From positions 1 to 64,000 of IMG/VR virus record IMGVR_UViG_3300032053_000034: DNA of 64,000 nt; one strand, given 5' to 3'. The translations under genes were made by a program, and so were the position numbers. This stretch comes from a virus. Positions 1 to 6,136 of this stretch are shown here, piece after piece. Each line of letters starts with the position of its first letter. The stretch's first letter is position 1. The notes below the pieces were generated by a model. The model ran no database searches. It was given only the letters and a program-made list of their open reading frames with translations, and was not told the DNA's origin.

Positions 1-255
1 AACAGCTTTACCATTAGTGAGCACCATACCATTAGCGGAAATAATACCATTTTTGATTTCTATTTTAGTAAGCTTTTTTGTCATAAGCTTAAGGGTGTCT
101 CCCTGCGCATACATGACAACATTCTTAGTCATGAATACGGTATCTTTTGTAAATGGTACAGGTTCTTTACCTTTTGCCATAGCAAAACTTGCTCCAATAA
201 TGATTAAAGATAAAATTGCGAATAATGCAAAGAATGATTTGCTGAAATTTTTCAT
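1..255 (-). CDS. Exported protein, C-terminus beyond window
   Basis: A reading frame begins at ATG 255 and stays open to the window edge, giving the first 85 residues. It begins MKNFSKSFFALFAILSLI, a short basic N-region followed by a hydrophobic core (about residues 8-25), a convincing signal peptide with possible cleavage near ASFAMA. The mature part is polar and looks beta-rich (repeated K/T/V alternation, e.g. KLTKIEIKNGIISANG). It is the most downstream gene visible in the leftmost minus-strand run. The start has the TC-ATG context shared by many genes here. Function not recognised; an envelope or periplasmic role is inferred only from the signal peptide. Confidence 0.75.
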   Translation of the reverse strand, partial: MKNFSKSFFALFAILSLIIIGASFAMAKGKEPVPFTKDTVFMTKNVVMYAQGDTLKLMTKKLTKIEIKNGIISANGMVLTNGKAV

Positions 256-307
256 GATTGTGTTTTTTAAAGATTATCAAATTACTACATCAACCTAGAT
301 GCAGGCA

Positions 308-595
308 CTATACTTCTTCTTCACCGGGAACAAGAGTTTCTTTTTTATCTTCATTAAAGAGCGATTCTTGTAATCTCTTTTTTGATGAAAATGCTTTTGT
401 TTTGTTTATAGTTTCAAAACTTCCAATAGTATAATCAATGATTTTACTATCATGTGGAGCTACTTTCTCACCATAAATACCTCTACAAGAACCTTCATAG
501 GTAATGATTCCTGTAATTTTACCACTTGCAGGTTCATTATTTTTCATAAAATGAACTGTTTCACCTATGCCAAATGATTGCTTATTCTCCGTCAT
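308..595 (-). CDS. Hypothetical small protein, possible SH3-like barrel
   Basis: A 95-residue protein starting MTENKQSFGIGETVHFM. An upstream in-frame start at 655 would overlap the preceding gene deeply, so ATG 595 is preferred; it still overlaps that gene by 14 nt, typical of this tight run. The N-terminal half (GETVHFM, GKITGIITYEG) has the alternating pattern of a small beta barrel of the KOW/SH3 kind; the C-terminal third is lysine- and glutamate-rich and probably disordered. The fold guess is inference from pattern only. No signal peptide or membrane segment. Function not recognised. Confidence 0.6.
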   Translation of the reverse strand: MTENKQSFGIGETVHFMKNNEPASGKITGIITYEGSCRGIYGEKVAPHDSKIIDYTIGSFETINKTKAFSSKKRLQESLFNEDKKETLVPGEEEV

Positions 596-833
596 TTTTA
601 AAGTCTTTAAATGATAGTAATTTAATTTCTTTGATAATATTGTTCCAATAGCCAATTGTAGAGGCTAATAGGAATTGATCCCTGACTAAGTTACATGAGA
701 TAATTGCAGCTATTTTAGCGTTTTCAATCATTTCCTCTTTCTCATAGTCAGTATAAATAAAGTCAATAAGCTTAACAGCATTGTAATGTTGCATTACAAG
801 AGTTTTAGCTTCTGAGTTTATTCCGAAAGCCAT
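582..833 (-). CDS. Hypothetical helical protein
   Basis: An 83-residue protein beginning MAFGINSEAKTLVMQHYNAV. A TTG five codons upstream is possible, but ATG 833 sits four bases past the stop of the preceding gene (838-1062), matching the spacing of its neighbours. The sequence is mostly amphipathic helix with two cysteine-free hydrophobic stretches and one cysteine near the middle (IISCNLVRDQFLL). No clear signal peptide or motif. Belongs to the same minus-strand run as the exported proteins around it. Function not recognised. Confidence 0.6.
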   Translation of the reverse strand: MAFGINSEAKTLVMQHYNAVKLIDFIYTDYEKEEMIENAKIAAIISCNLVRDQFLLASTIGYWNNIIKEIKLLSFKDFKNDGE

Positions 834-837
834 ATAA

Positions 838-1062
838 TTATCTTTCAAAATAACCAGTCATTACCCAAGAATGACCCATAAATGATGATGAGCCTTTTGC
901 ACTACAGTGTCCTGGTGTTGGCTTCATCATAAAGCCATTACAATTATATTCACTTGTTTGTGTGAATTTACCACAATCTGTGCATTGCCAATTAAAATAA
1001 CATGTGGCACTTGCTACAATAGATATTGCCAATAAGGCAATCATTACTAATACTTTTTTCAT
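838..1062 (-). CDS. Small exported cysteine-containing protein
   Basis: A 74-residue protein with a clean signal peptide (MKKVLVMIALLAISIVASA, cleavage after ASA), then a mature domain of about 55 residues. The mature part holds C-x5-C-x2-C, then C and a final C (CYFNWQCTDCGK, YNCNGF, GHCSAKG), so five cysteines that could form disulfides or bind zinc. An exported protein would more likely use disulfides. Neighbours on both sides are packed on the same strand. Function not recognised; the small secreted cysteine-bearing form suggests action in the host periplasm or envelope (inference). Confidence 0.65.
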   Translation of the reverse strand: MKKVLVMIALLAISIVASATCYFNWQCTDCGKFTQTSEYNCNGFMMKPTPGHCSAKGSSSFMGHSWVMTGYFER

Positions 1063-1066
1063 TTTA

Positions 1067-2257
1067 TTATTTATTTAAAAGTTCCTCAACTGTAATTGCA
1101 ATAGATATTGGCAAGCGATACCTTCTTTTGTCACCATCAGACTCTTTGTAAACTGAGTTAGAATGAAATTCTCGGATAAGGTTCTTTAAAAGAGTAATGA
1201 GCTGGTCTTTTTCAACAACTACTGCACTTAACTCCTCAATTTTATCAGATAATTCATATTCTTGAGGTGTCAATAGTGTTCCAGGCTCACCTATTGATTG
1301 AAATGTTTGCTCTTGAACTGCATTAAAATATTCCTGCATTTCTCTTTGTTCATCAGGATCATTAATAAAGCGAACACCCATTTGAGTAACAAATTGCGCC
1401 CATCTTTCAGGGTCTAGACGTTGATATTCTGGTCTGTTTTCTATTTGCTCAAATAATCCATTACTCCTATTAAGCGGTCTTTCAATTTCATTTGCTAAAC
1501 TTTCATGAAATTGTCCCCCTGCCTCTTCAGGTGCAAGTGGTGCTTGATGCAATCTAGATAGTCTTGCAATTTCTACTAATCTATTTCTTTCTCTTTCTAT
1601 TTGTCCAGCCATAGACATAGTGCCTCTTACAGAATGTATATTTGTTAGTCTGGCTCTTCTTTGTTCATCAGATTCTGTTATTCTTGAATCATCTTCAGTT
1701 ACTCGTGGATAGCTAGATAATGGAGGAGCAATAAAACCAGTTGATATTACTCTTCTTAATGATTCTTGCATATACCTAGAATTAAGAGTTGTCTCTTGTA
1801 AAGATGATGCAGTGTTTTGATTAATCATTATTTCTGCATTTACAAGATCTGTTATTTCTTGTGGTGATGGTTCGGGTATGTTTTGAGTTCTTAGTTGATT
1901 TTGATAAACTCTAACATGTGCATTTAGGCGTTGTATTTCAGTAGTAAGATGACTGCTTTCGGAAACAATGGCTGCTTGTGTATTTCTTATTTCTTGAATT
2001 TCTATTTCTAACCTATCTCTTGTATTATTAATACTTCTTATTTCTACATCAGCGTTACCAAGTAGTGCAAGCCCAATATTTACACTTTCTTGCTCGTTAA
2101 TATACTGTCTATGATACATATCCCCTCTTCTTTGAGATACTTCTAAAGACAATCTAAGAATATTGATTTCACTTATTAACTTCCTAATCCTAGGTATATA
2201 ATAAAACAATATTAAGCATGTTGCTAATCCATAGGCTATACTCAAAAATGTACTCAT
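1067..2257 (-). CDS. Membrane-anchored coiled-coil protein
   Basis: A 396-residue protein with one N-terminal membrane helix (about residues 3-21, LSIAYGLATCLILFYYIP) followed by a long polar region. Residues about 30-135 show strong coiled-coil heptads (NILRLSLEVSQRR, RDRLEIEIQEIRNTQ, TTEIQRLNAHVRV); a second helical part follows, rich in Q, E and R. The largest gene of the left minus-strand run. The form (inner-membrane anchor with a coiled-coil stalk) recalls phage proteins that reorganise or guard the host membrane, but no family is recognised and that role is speculation. Confidence 0.65.
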   Translation of the reverse strand: MSTFLSIAYGLATCLILFYYIPRIRKLISEINILRLSLEVSQRRGDMYHRQYINEQESVNIGLALLGNADVEIRSINNTRDRLEIEIQEIRNTQAAIVSESSHLTTEIQRLNAHVRVYQNQLRTQNIPEPSPQEITDLVNAEIMINQNTASSLQETTLNSRYMQESLRRVISTGFIAPPLSSYPRVTEDDSRITESDEQRRARLTNIHSVRGTMSMAGQIERERNRLVEIARLSRLHQAPLAPEEAGGQFHESLANEIERPLNRSNGLFEQIENRPEYQRLDPERWAQFVTQMGVRFINDPDEQREMQEYFNAVQEQTFQSIGEPGTLLTPQEYELSDKIEELSAVVVEKDQLITLLKNLIREFHSNSVYKESDGDKRRYRLPISIAITVEELLNK

Positions 2258-2308
2258 TTCAAATTTGCTTAGAAGTTATGGGTGAGTAATATACCCACCC
2301 ATTAATAA

Positions 2309-2791
2309 CTAAAGCCTACCAGTAACATTAAGCATATCTTTTGTGTACTGATATACTGTTTCTTTCTTTGGCCTTGGCTTCTTATTTATCTTGTTCTTGA
2401 TGAAATTAAATGGATTAACATTGCATTTAAGATTTTCTTTATCATCAAGTACATTGTATGTGTATCCAAATCCTTTTTGCTTTCTATCAAACATATACTT
2501 CTTGCCTGATATTTCCAAGTAAAAGAAATCTTCAATCATGCTTGCCTCAAAATAAACTATCACATCTTGAAGTGTACCAAATGTTTTGTATTGTGTTGTT
2601 TTGAGTCCGTCAATATCAATTGTAATGATATTAACACTAACACGCGAATTGGTATCTTTAAATGTTACTTCAAATACTTGTGTACATTCATTCTCTGTTT
2701 CTTCAATGAGTTTAAATGTATTTGGTGATGCATTAGACATTAAGCAAGCACACATTAATGCTATGAATGATAAAATAACCAGATTTCTCAT
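2309..2791 (-). CDS. Hypothetical exported protein
   Basis: A 160-residue protein with an N-terminal hydrophobic signal (MRNLVILSFIALMCACLMSNA). Cysteines at positions 14 and 16 lie inside the hydrophobic stretch; a lipobox reading (LMCAC) is possible, so it may be a lipoprotein. The mature domain alternates hydrophobic and polar residues (FEVTFKDTNSRVSVNIITIDIDG, FYLEISGKKYMF) and is probably beta-rich; the C-terminus is basic (NKINKKPRPKK). The start has the TC-ATG context. Function not recognised. Confidence 0.6.
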   Translation of the reverse strand: MRNLVILSFIALMCACLMSNASPNTFKLIEETENECTQVFEVTFKDTNSRVSVNIITIDIDGLKTTQYKTFGTLQDVIVYFEASMIEDFFYLEISGKKYMFDRKQKGFGYTYNVLDDKENLKCNVNPFNFIKNKINKKPRPKKETVYQYTKDMLNVTGRL

Positions 2792-2802
2792 GACTTTAAG
2801 GA

Positions 2803-2934
2803 TTAAGGGATTTTAATAAAATATTTCTTTTCTTCAGAGTTTAACAATGAGTATTTAGTTTCATTAATCTCATCATTAATTCTTATTTGATCTCTCAGCG
2901 AGTGAGAATAGAATGTTTTAACACATTTGTACAT
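2803..2934 (-). CDS. Small protein, paralogue B of a tandem pair
   Basis: A 43-residue protein starting MYKCVK and ending YFIKIP. It aligns end to end with the first 41 residues of the gene just upstream (2918-3103): both share MYKC-x-K, SL-x-D, R, I, KYS-x-L and EK-x-YF at matching spacing. That match sets the start at ATG 2934 (or 2940) rather than farther upstream, with a 17-nt overlap of the two genes in different frames. No signal peptide. Function not recognised. Confidence 0.6.
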   Translation of the reverse strand: MYKCVKTFYSHSLRDQIRINDEINETKYSLLNSEEKKYFIKIP

Positions 2935-3103
2935 TTGCATATAATGGAGTGTTAATGATCTTATAGTCTTGTAATGTGAATAGAGTAAAATACTCTTTTT
3001 CTCTTGTTGATAATTGTGAGTATTTCTTTTTATCAATAAACTCACCTGCTCTTACCTCATCATTTAATGATGGAAAGAATGCCCTTTTAATGCATTTATA
3101 CAT
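2918..3103 (-). CDS. Small protein, paralogue A of a tandem pair
   Basis: A 61-residue basic protein starting MYKCIKRAFFPSL. Residues 1-39 match the downstream gene (2803-2934) at about 17 positions including MYKC, SL-x-DE, KYS-x-L and EKEYF. The last 22 residues (after EKEYF) have no counterpart and are encoded partly by DNA that overlaps the start of the paralogue, suggesting the reading frame was extended past an older stop after duplication (inference). ATG 3103 lies two bases after the stop of the gene before it. Function not recognised. Confidence 0.6.
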   Translation of the reverse strand: MYKCIKRAFFPSLNDEVRAGEFIDKKKYSQLSTREKEYFTLFTLQDYKIINTPLYANVQMC

Positions 3104-3105
3104 AA

Positions 3106-3291
3106 TTATTTAGTTTTGTTAAATAGATCAGAAATAGCATAAACCCATAAAGCAATAGCTATTAATGGCCATAAGAGCGCGCTTGTTAAATGATATACAA
3201 ATGAGATTTTGTATTTATTTCTGAGTGTCTCATTAGATATAAATACAAATGGCATTGCCAATATGTATAGTATTATGATTAGTAGTATCAT
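3106..3291 (-). CDS. Small two-helix membrane protein
   Basis: A 61-residue protein with two hydrophobic segments, about residues 2-18 (ILLIIILYILAMPFVFI) and 35-54 (LTSALLWPLIAIALWVYAI), joined by a basic loop (NETLRNKYK). It begins immediately after the stop of the gene at 3292-3462 (TAA directly followed by ATG), so the two are probably translationally coupled. It could act in the host inner membrane, for example in superinfection exclusion, but no family is recognised and this is a guess. Confidence 0.6.
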   Translation of the reverse strand: MILLIIILYILAMPFVFISNETLRNKYKISFVYHLTSALLWPLIAIALWVYAISDLFNKTK

Positions 3292-3462
3292 TTAATTTTC
3301 TTTAATGTAGCTTAAAAAACCAAAGAAAATACCAAGAATTACAGTAAATGCAATGCCTGAATATATCTTATTAATTGTCATTAACCATAAGCACAGCCAA
3401 ATTGACAACATGAGTACAGACATAAACAATATGCCTATAAGTATATGTCTAAATAGTTCCAT
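3292..3462 (-). CDS. Small membrane protein, 56 aa
   Basis: A 56-residue frame beginning MELFRHILIGILFMSVLM and ending SYIKEN. It has two hydrophobic segments (about residues 7-28 and 37-51). Its ATG overlaps the stop of the 27-codon gene before it (TAATG, 3464-3460), and its own TAA is directly followed by the ATG of the next gene. The perfect tiling of starts and stops is the main argument that so short a frame is real. Function not recognised. Confidence 0.6.
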   Translation of the reverse strand: MELFRHILIGILFMSVLMLSIWLCLWLMTINKIYSGIAFTVILGIFFGFLSYIKEN

Positions 3463-3545
3463 TAGTCTCTAAGTAATTGAGCTTGAGTAATAAGTTCTTG
3501 TTCTTGCTCATATTGAGCAATGAGTAATTGTTCTTGTTCAGTCAT
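3462..3545 (-). CDS. Micro-protein, 27 aa, Gln/Glu-rich
   Basis: A 27-residue frame (MTEQEQLLIAQYEQEQ and on to LLRD) made almost wholly of E, Q, L and I, predicted as a single amphipathic helix. It starts two bases after the stop of the gene at 3548-3748 and its TAA overlaps the next ATG (TAATG). It is either a real micro-protein or a leader that couples translation between neighbours; the sequence cannot separate these. Confidence 0.45.
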   Translation of the reverse strand: MTEQEQLLIAQYEQEQELITQAQLLRD

Positions 3546-3547
3546 GG

Positions 3548-3748
3548 TTATCTAAAGTTATGAATGTATGTTAGTACAGTAATGGTATCATCTAAAAAGC
3601 TTAATGGCTTATTAGTCGCGTTAAGTAAAACTGAGTTTACCATGTGTGAAATGTCTTCTTTGGTCATTAAGTTTAGCTGATTAAGCATAAACTTAGATGG
3701 ACAGTTTAGCCTTACAGCTGCTTGCTCTGCTTTAATTAGTTCTTTCAT
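3548..3748 (-). CDS. Hypothetical small protein
   Basis: A 66-residue protein starting MKELIKAEQAAVRLNCPSKF. It is predicted mostly helical, with a polar N-terminus and more hydrophobic C-terminus (LSFLDDTITVLTYI). ATG 3748 has the TC-ATG context and lies two bases after the stop of the upstream 34-codon gene. No signal or membrane segment. Function not recognised. Confidence 0.6.
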   Translation of the reverse strand: MKELIKAEQAAVRLNCPSKFMLNQLNLMTKEDISHMVNSVLLNATNKPLSFLDDTITVLTYIHNFR

Positions 3749-3750
3749 GA

Positions 3751-3855
3751 TTAATTATTTATTATTATCATGATACAAAACCAGAAACTAAATGCAAGCA
3801 CAGATAATAACATAACAGTCATTATTGTGAATTGAAAATTTTTAAATATTTTCAT
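3751..3855 (-). CDS. Single-pass membrane micro-protein, 34 aa
   Basis: A 34-residue frame starting MKIFKNFQFTIMTVMLL. It has a basic N-terminus followed by a membrane helix (about residues 9-32). It lies two bases upstream of the next gene (TAA-TC-ATG), the same junction seen elsewhere in this run, and about 60 bases after a terminator-like hairpin that separates it from 3930-4031. Function not recognised. Confidence 0.5.
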   Translation of the reverse strand: MKIFKNFQFTIMTVMLLSVLAFSFWFCIMIIINN

Positions 3856-3912
3856 AGTGTATTATTAGTGAATGAATATTAAGACTTGTTATTAATCAAC
3901 AGACTATAAGCA

Positions 3913-3944
3913 GAAAAAAGAATACACCATTATAGGTGTATTCT
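3913..3944 (-). terminator. Rho-independent terminator (minus strand)
   Basis: On the minus strand a perfect 10-bp stem (AGAATACACC, loop TATAAT, GGTGTATTCT) is followed by TTTTTT. The stop codon of the gene at 3930-4031 lies inside the stem, so that gene ends within its own terminator. The genes below 3855 must then depend on read-through or on a promoter in the short gap 3856-3912. Confidence 0.75.
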
Positions 3945-4031
3945 AATTAGTATAGATGCAATAACATAAACACAGCAAAACGCAAATGTTAAAATAAATA
4001 CAGTATCAAAGGTATTAGTCTTGTCTTTCAT
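3930..4031 (-). CDS. Single-pass membrane micro-protein, 33 aa
   Basis: A 33-residue frame starting MKDKTNTFDTVFILTF and ending IRIHL. One hydrophobic helix (about residues 10-29) with CC in its centre. The stop lies within the terminator hairpin at 3913-3944. It has the same design (short polar head, one helix) as the 34-codon gene downstream but no clear sequence match to it. Real coding is likely but not proved; function not recognised. Confidence 0.45.
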   Translation of the reverse strand: MKDKTNTFDTVFILTFAFCCVYVIASILIRIHL

Positions 4032-4080
4032 AGTCGTGTACTATTATAATGTTAATATTTGATTTATTAGTGCTTGTAAA

Positions 4081-4121
4081 ATGGTTAGAATATAGTCGAG
4101 TTTTGACTGCATTCTAACCAT
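4081..4121 (-). terminator. Long hairpin downstream of 4130-4402, possible weak terminator
   Basis: An 11-bp inverted repeat (ATGGTTAGAAT and ATTCTAACCAT) encloses an inner AGTC/GACT stem. It starts eight bases past the stop of the gene at 4130-4402. On the minus strand it is followed only by TTTTAC, so termination would be weak; it may instead protect or process the transcript. Confidence 0.5.
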
Positions 4122-4129
4122 CTAAATAT

Positions 4130-4402
4130 TTACTCTTTAATCCATTTTACACCGCCTGTTTTAGGTTGTGTAAATTCTAAAGATAGCACTGAATCAATGT
4201 ACTCGGCTTTTTCTTCTTCTGTCTTTAGTGTATCAAACTCCCTTTGTAAATTCAATGAGCTTGTACTCATGAACTCATCTTGTATTCCTTTTGGTAAGTC
4301 TTTCCCAGCTAATTTTACCACACCTTCACATACATAATGTCTGATTGATGCCTCTCTAGTCTCTGTTTTTGGTTGAATTTTAGAAATAATAACAAGTCCC
4401 AT
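4130..4402 (-). CDS. Hypothetical protein, first gene of left minus-strand run
   Basis: A 90-residue soluble protein starting MGLVIISKIQPKTETREASI, with one hydrophobic strand at the N-terminus and a charged helical centre (LQREFDTLKTEEEKAEYIDSVL). The start has the TC-ATG context. It is the first leftward gene after the 440-bp divergent region. On the minus strand a TATATTTC (4436-4429) lies 20 bases after a TTG (4459-4457), a weak match to a Bacteroidetes promoter. Function not recognised. Confidence 0.6.
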   Translation of the reverse strand: MGLVIISKIQPKTETREASIRHYVCEGVVKLAGKDLPKGIQDEFMSTSSLNLQREFDTLKTEEEKAEYIDSVLSLEFTQPKTGGVKWIKE

Positions 4403-4842
4403 GATTTTAGATTTTAAAGTTTAGTTTTGAAATATAACAAACACAGGGGGTGCAGGCAACGGGGTACTTCCTATCCAAGAAAATAAATATTTTTTATAAA
4501 TTTTTTTAGTCAATCTAGCTGCTGTGCTTTTTAAAGATCCCCACTCAGCTCTTCACCAGTGCATTAAATTGACTAGGGGGCTATGATGACATGAGTTTGA
4601 TAAAAGAGGGTTGTAGGGGGTTCTTTTTAGAGTGAGAGATAAGCTAAAAAGAAGAAAAAAGGAGTATAGAATAGAACAACTTGTAAGTAACTGAGTATCA
4701 GTACCAAGTTTTTCATTTTTTATGAGTAAGGTACACTCTGGGGGTGAGTAAGGAAATGGTTAAAACTATTCACAATATTTATGAGTATAATACTTTGAAT
4801 TAGAATTTAATTCACTATATTTGTGAGGTAATCAATAAGAAA
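4403..4842. other. Divergent non-coding region; candidate origin and regulatory region
   Basis: No convincing gene lies here. The plus strand carries four runs of five G (4446-4450, 4576-4580, 4616-4620, 4740-4744) in an otherwise AT-rich phage. An 8-bp inverted repeat (TAGTCAAT at 4507-4514, ATTGACTA at 4568-4575) brackets 53 bases, and a second one (CTTTTTAG at 4623-4630, CTAAAAAG at 4644-4651) forms a hairpin. A T-rich stretch runs from about 4490 to 4507. The region separates divergent transcripts and lies next to a RepL-like gene, so an origin of replication is a reasonable but unproved reading. Confidence 0.5.
4794..4823 (+). promoter_or_regulatory. Bacteroidetes-type promoter for the RepL-like gene
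   Basis: TTTG at 4794-4797 and TATATTTG at 4816-4823, separated by 18 bases, match the Bacteroidetes primary-sigma pattern (-33 TTTG, -7 TAnnTTTG). Transcription would begin a few bases after 4823, leaving a leader of roughly 15 nt before ATG 4843. Confidence 0.65.
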
Positions 4843-5310
4843 ATGAATTATAAAAAGAAGAAGTTTTCTGAATTGGGGCCACAATTTATTATTGTTTACT
4901 TGGAGAAGGTATCGGATATATCAAAGAAGTTAAATCCAACTGAGATAGAACTTCTTACCTGGATGTGGAAAGATTGTGTTACCCAAGGAGAAGAGCATCA
5001 CAATGTTGTTTATGCTCTTGCTCACAATAAGAATAAGTGGGCTGCAAGTATAGAGACTAAGGTTGGGGTAATTGAGAATGCAATAACATCACTTGTCTCT
5101 AATGGGTTTATTAAAAGGATTGGCAGAGGGGTTTATATTCTTAATCCGGAGTATTTCTATAAAGGCTCAAAGAATGGTAGATTTTCTTCTTTTGCTGATT
5201 ACAATAAACACATAACTGAAGAAGAGGTTGTTGTAGATGGTAAGACTAATCCACTATTAAGATCACCAGTTGATGAAGAAGCCAGAGAAAACAAAGCAGG
5301 AACTTATTAA
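4843..5310 (+). CDS. RepL-like winged-helix replication initiator or regulator
   Basis: A 155-residue protein with the layout of the plasmid RepL family: an N-terminal helix pair, a central winged-helix (about residues 30-100: NPTEIELLTWMWKD, then AASIETKVGVIENAITSL as recognition helix region), the wing VSNGFIKRIGRGVYILNP, and the family hallmark NP-x-YF-x-KGS at about residues 102-109. RepL proteins start plasmid replication, and RepL-like genes are reported in crAss-like phages. It is the first gene of the plus-strand run, directly after a promoter and the G-rich non-coding region. It may start replication from that region or act as a transcription factor. Confidence 0.65.
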   Translation: MNYKKKKFSELGPQFIIVYLEKVSDISKKLNPTEIELLTWMWKDCVTQGEEHHNVVYALAHNKNKWAASIETKVGVIENAITSLVSNGFIKRIGRGVYILNPEYFYKGSKNGRFSSFADYNKHITEEEVVVDGKTNPLLRSPVDEEARENKAGTY

Positions 5311-5392
5311 TGAAGGGATAGCAAAGAGGATAGAAGAGTTTAATAGTCGGCCTAAACAAAAGAAAAGTGGTACTGTACGTGGTAGTGGTTAG
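5273..5392 (+). CDS. Small basic protein, 39 aa
   Basis: A 39-residue frame starting MKKPEKTKQELINEG and ending GTVRGSG. It overlaps the last 38 nt of the RepL-like gene in another frame and is highly charged (K, E, R). It fills the gap before the next gene, which supports it, but overlap with coding sequence at one end and short length keep confidence low. Function not recognised. Confidence 0.4.
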   Translation: MKKPEKTKQELINEGIAKRIEEFNSRPKQKKSGTVRGSG

Positions 5393-5702
5393 GATAATAT
5401 TACACTTGATTTATGTGGTTAGTAAACAGGCTATAAGAATCAAGAACAAAGATATTAATAAAGAATATCTTGATGATTTAATAAACACGGACAGTGGATT
5501 AAAAATAATCAGATATATAGAGAATGATATATTTGAGTTTTATTTTAAAAAGAACAACAGGGACTATTATATATTTTATTCTTTCACAGACAAGAGAATG
5601 ATGATATATGAAAATGATGGGGAATCAAATAACCCTGTTTTCAATGGAATTGTTGATAGTATTTATGAAGCAAAAGTAGTATTTAAACAAGTAGGTATAT
5701 AA
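5385..5702 (+). CDS. Hypothetical protein, non-ATG start
   Basis: A frame of about 105 residues without an ATG near its beginning. GTG 5385 overlaps the stop of the preceding small gene; GTG 5367 and GTG 5415 are alternatives. The likely conserved part begins near VSKQAIRIKNKDINKEYL and continues with aromatic beta strands (IFEFYFKKNNRDYYIFYSFTD). It ends two bases before the next gene. Soluble, lysine- and asparagine-rich. Function not recognised. Confidence 0.5.
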   Translation: MVRIILHLIYVVSKQAIRIKNKDINKEYLDDLINTDSGLKIIRYIENDIFEFYFKKNNRDYYIFYSFTDKRMMIYENDGESNNPVFNGIVDSIYEAKVVFKQVGI

Positions 5703-5704
5703 TC

Positions 5705-6136
5705 ATGGCAGACAATAATCAAATTAAGAAGTCAATAATGGCAATGCCAACAAAAACTTCTCAGTCACCAATAGGTAAGTTTGCATCTAAGTTATTCTTC
5801 TCAAGAATACAGGCGCATGTGTTTCACCTATCTGTAAAGGGAGAAGGAGGCTTTGCAAAGCATAAGGCTCTTGAGGAATATTATGAAGCAGTACTTCAGC
5901 ATGTTGATGTTCTAATTGAGGCTCATCAAGGAACAAATCCAATTGTTACTGATTATTCAATGAATGAAAAATTAGTAACAGATACAAATGAAATCACTCC
6001 TTACTTTGAACATCTACTTGTTTTTGTTAAGGAAGCTAGAACAGAAGTCTCTTCTGATTCTGATCAACAAAATATTATTGACAATATTGCTACTCTTATA
6101 AGAGTGACTCTTTATAAACTAAACAAGCTAAAATAA
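5705..6136 (+). CDS. DUF5856-like four-helix protein
   Basis: A 143-residue helical protein. Residues about 30-70 carry the pattern of a phage family resembling ferritin/Dps helical bundles (FFSRIQAHVFHLS, then HKALEEYYEAVLQHVDVLIEAHQG), with histidines and acidic residues spaced along helices. The family (DUF5856, recognised by eye) has no settled function; metal binding or DNA protection is inferred from the fold only. The start has TC-ATG context and the stop overlaps the next ATG (TAATG), so it is coupled to the nuclease gene. Confidence 0.5.
   Translation: MADNNQIKKSIMAMPTKTSQSPIGKFASKLFFSRIQAHVFHLSVKGEGGFAKHKALEEYYEAVLQHVDVLIEAHQGTNPIVTDYSMNEKLVTDTNEITPYFEHLLVFVKEARTEVSSDSDQQNIIDNIATLIRVTLYKLNKLK

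Noticed and set aside
17-298. Plus-strand frame of 93 codons at the left edge
   Set aside because: The minus strand at 1-255 gives a better protein with a clear signal peptide and TC-ATG start; the plus frame is its shadow.
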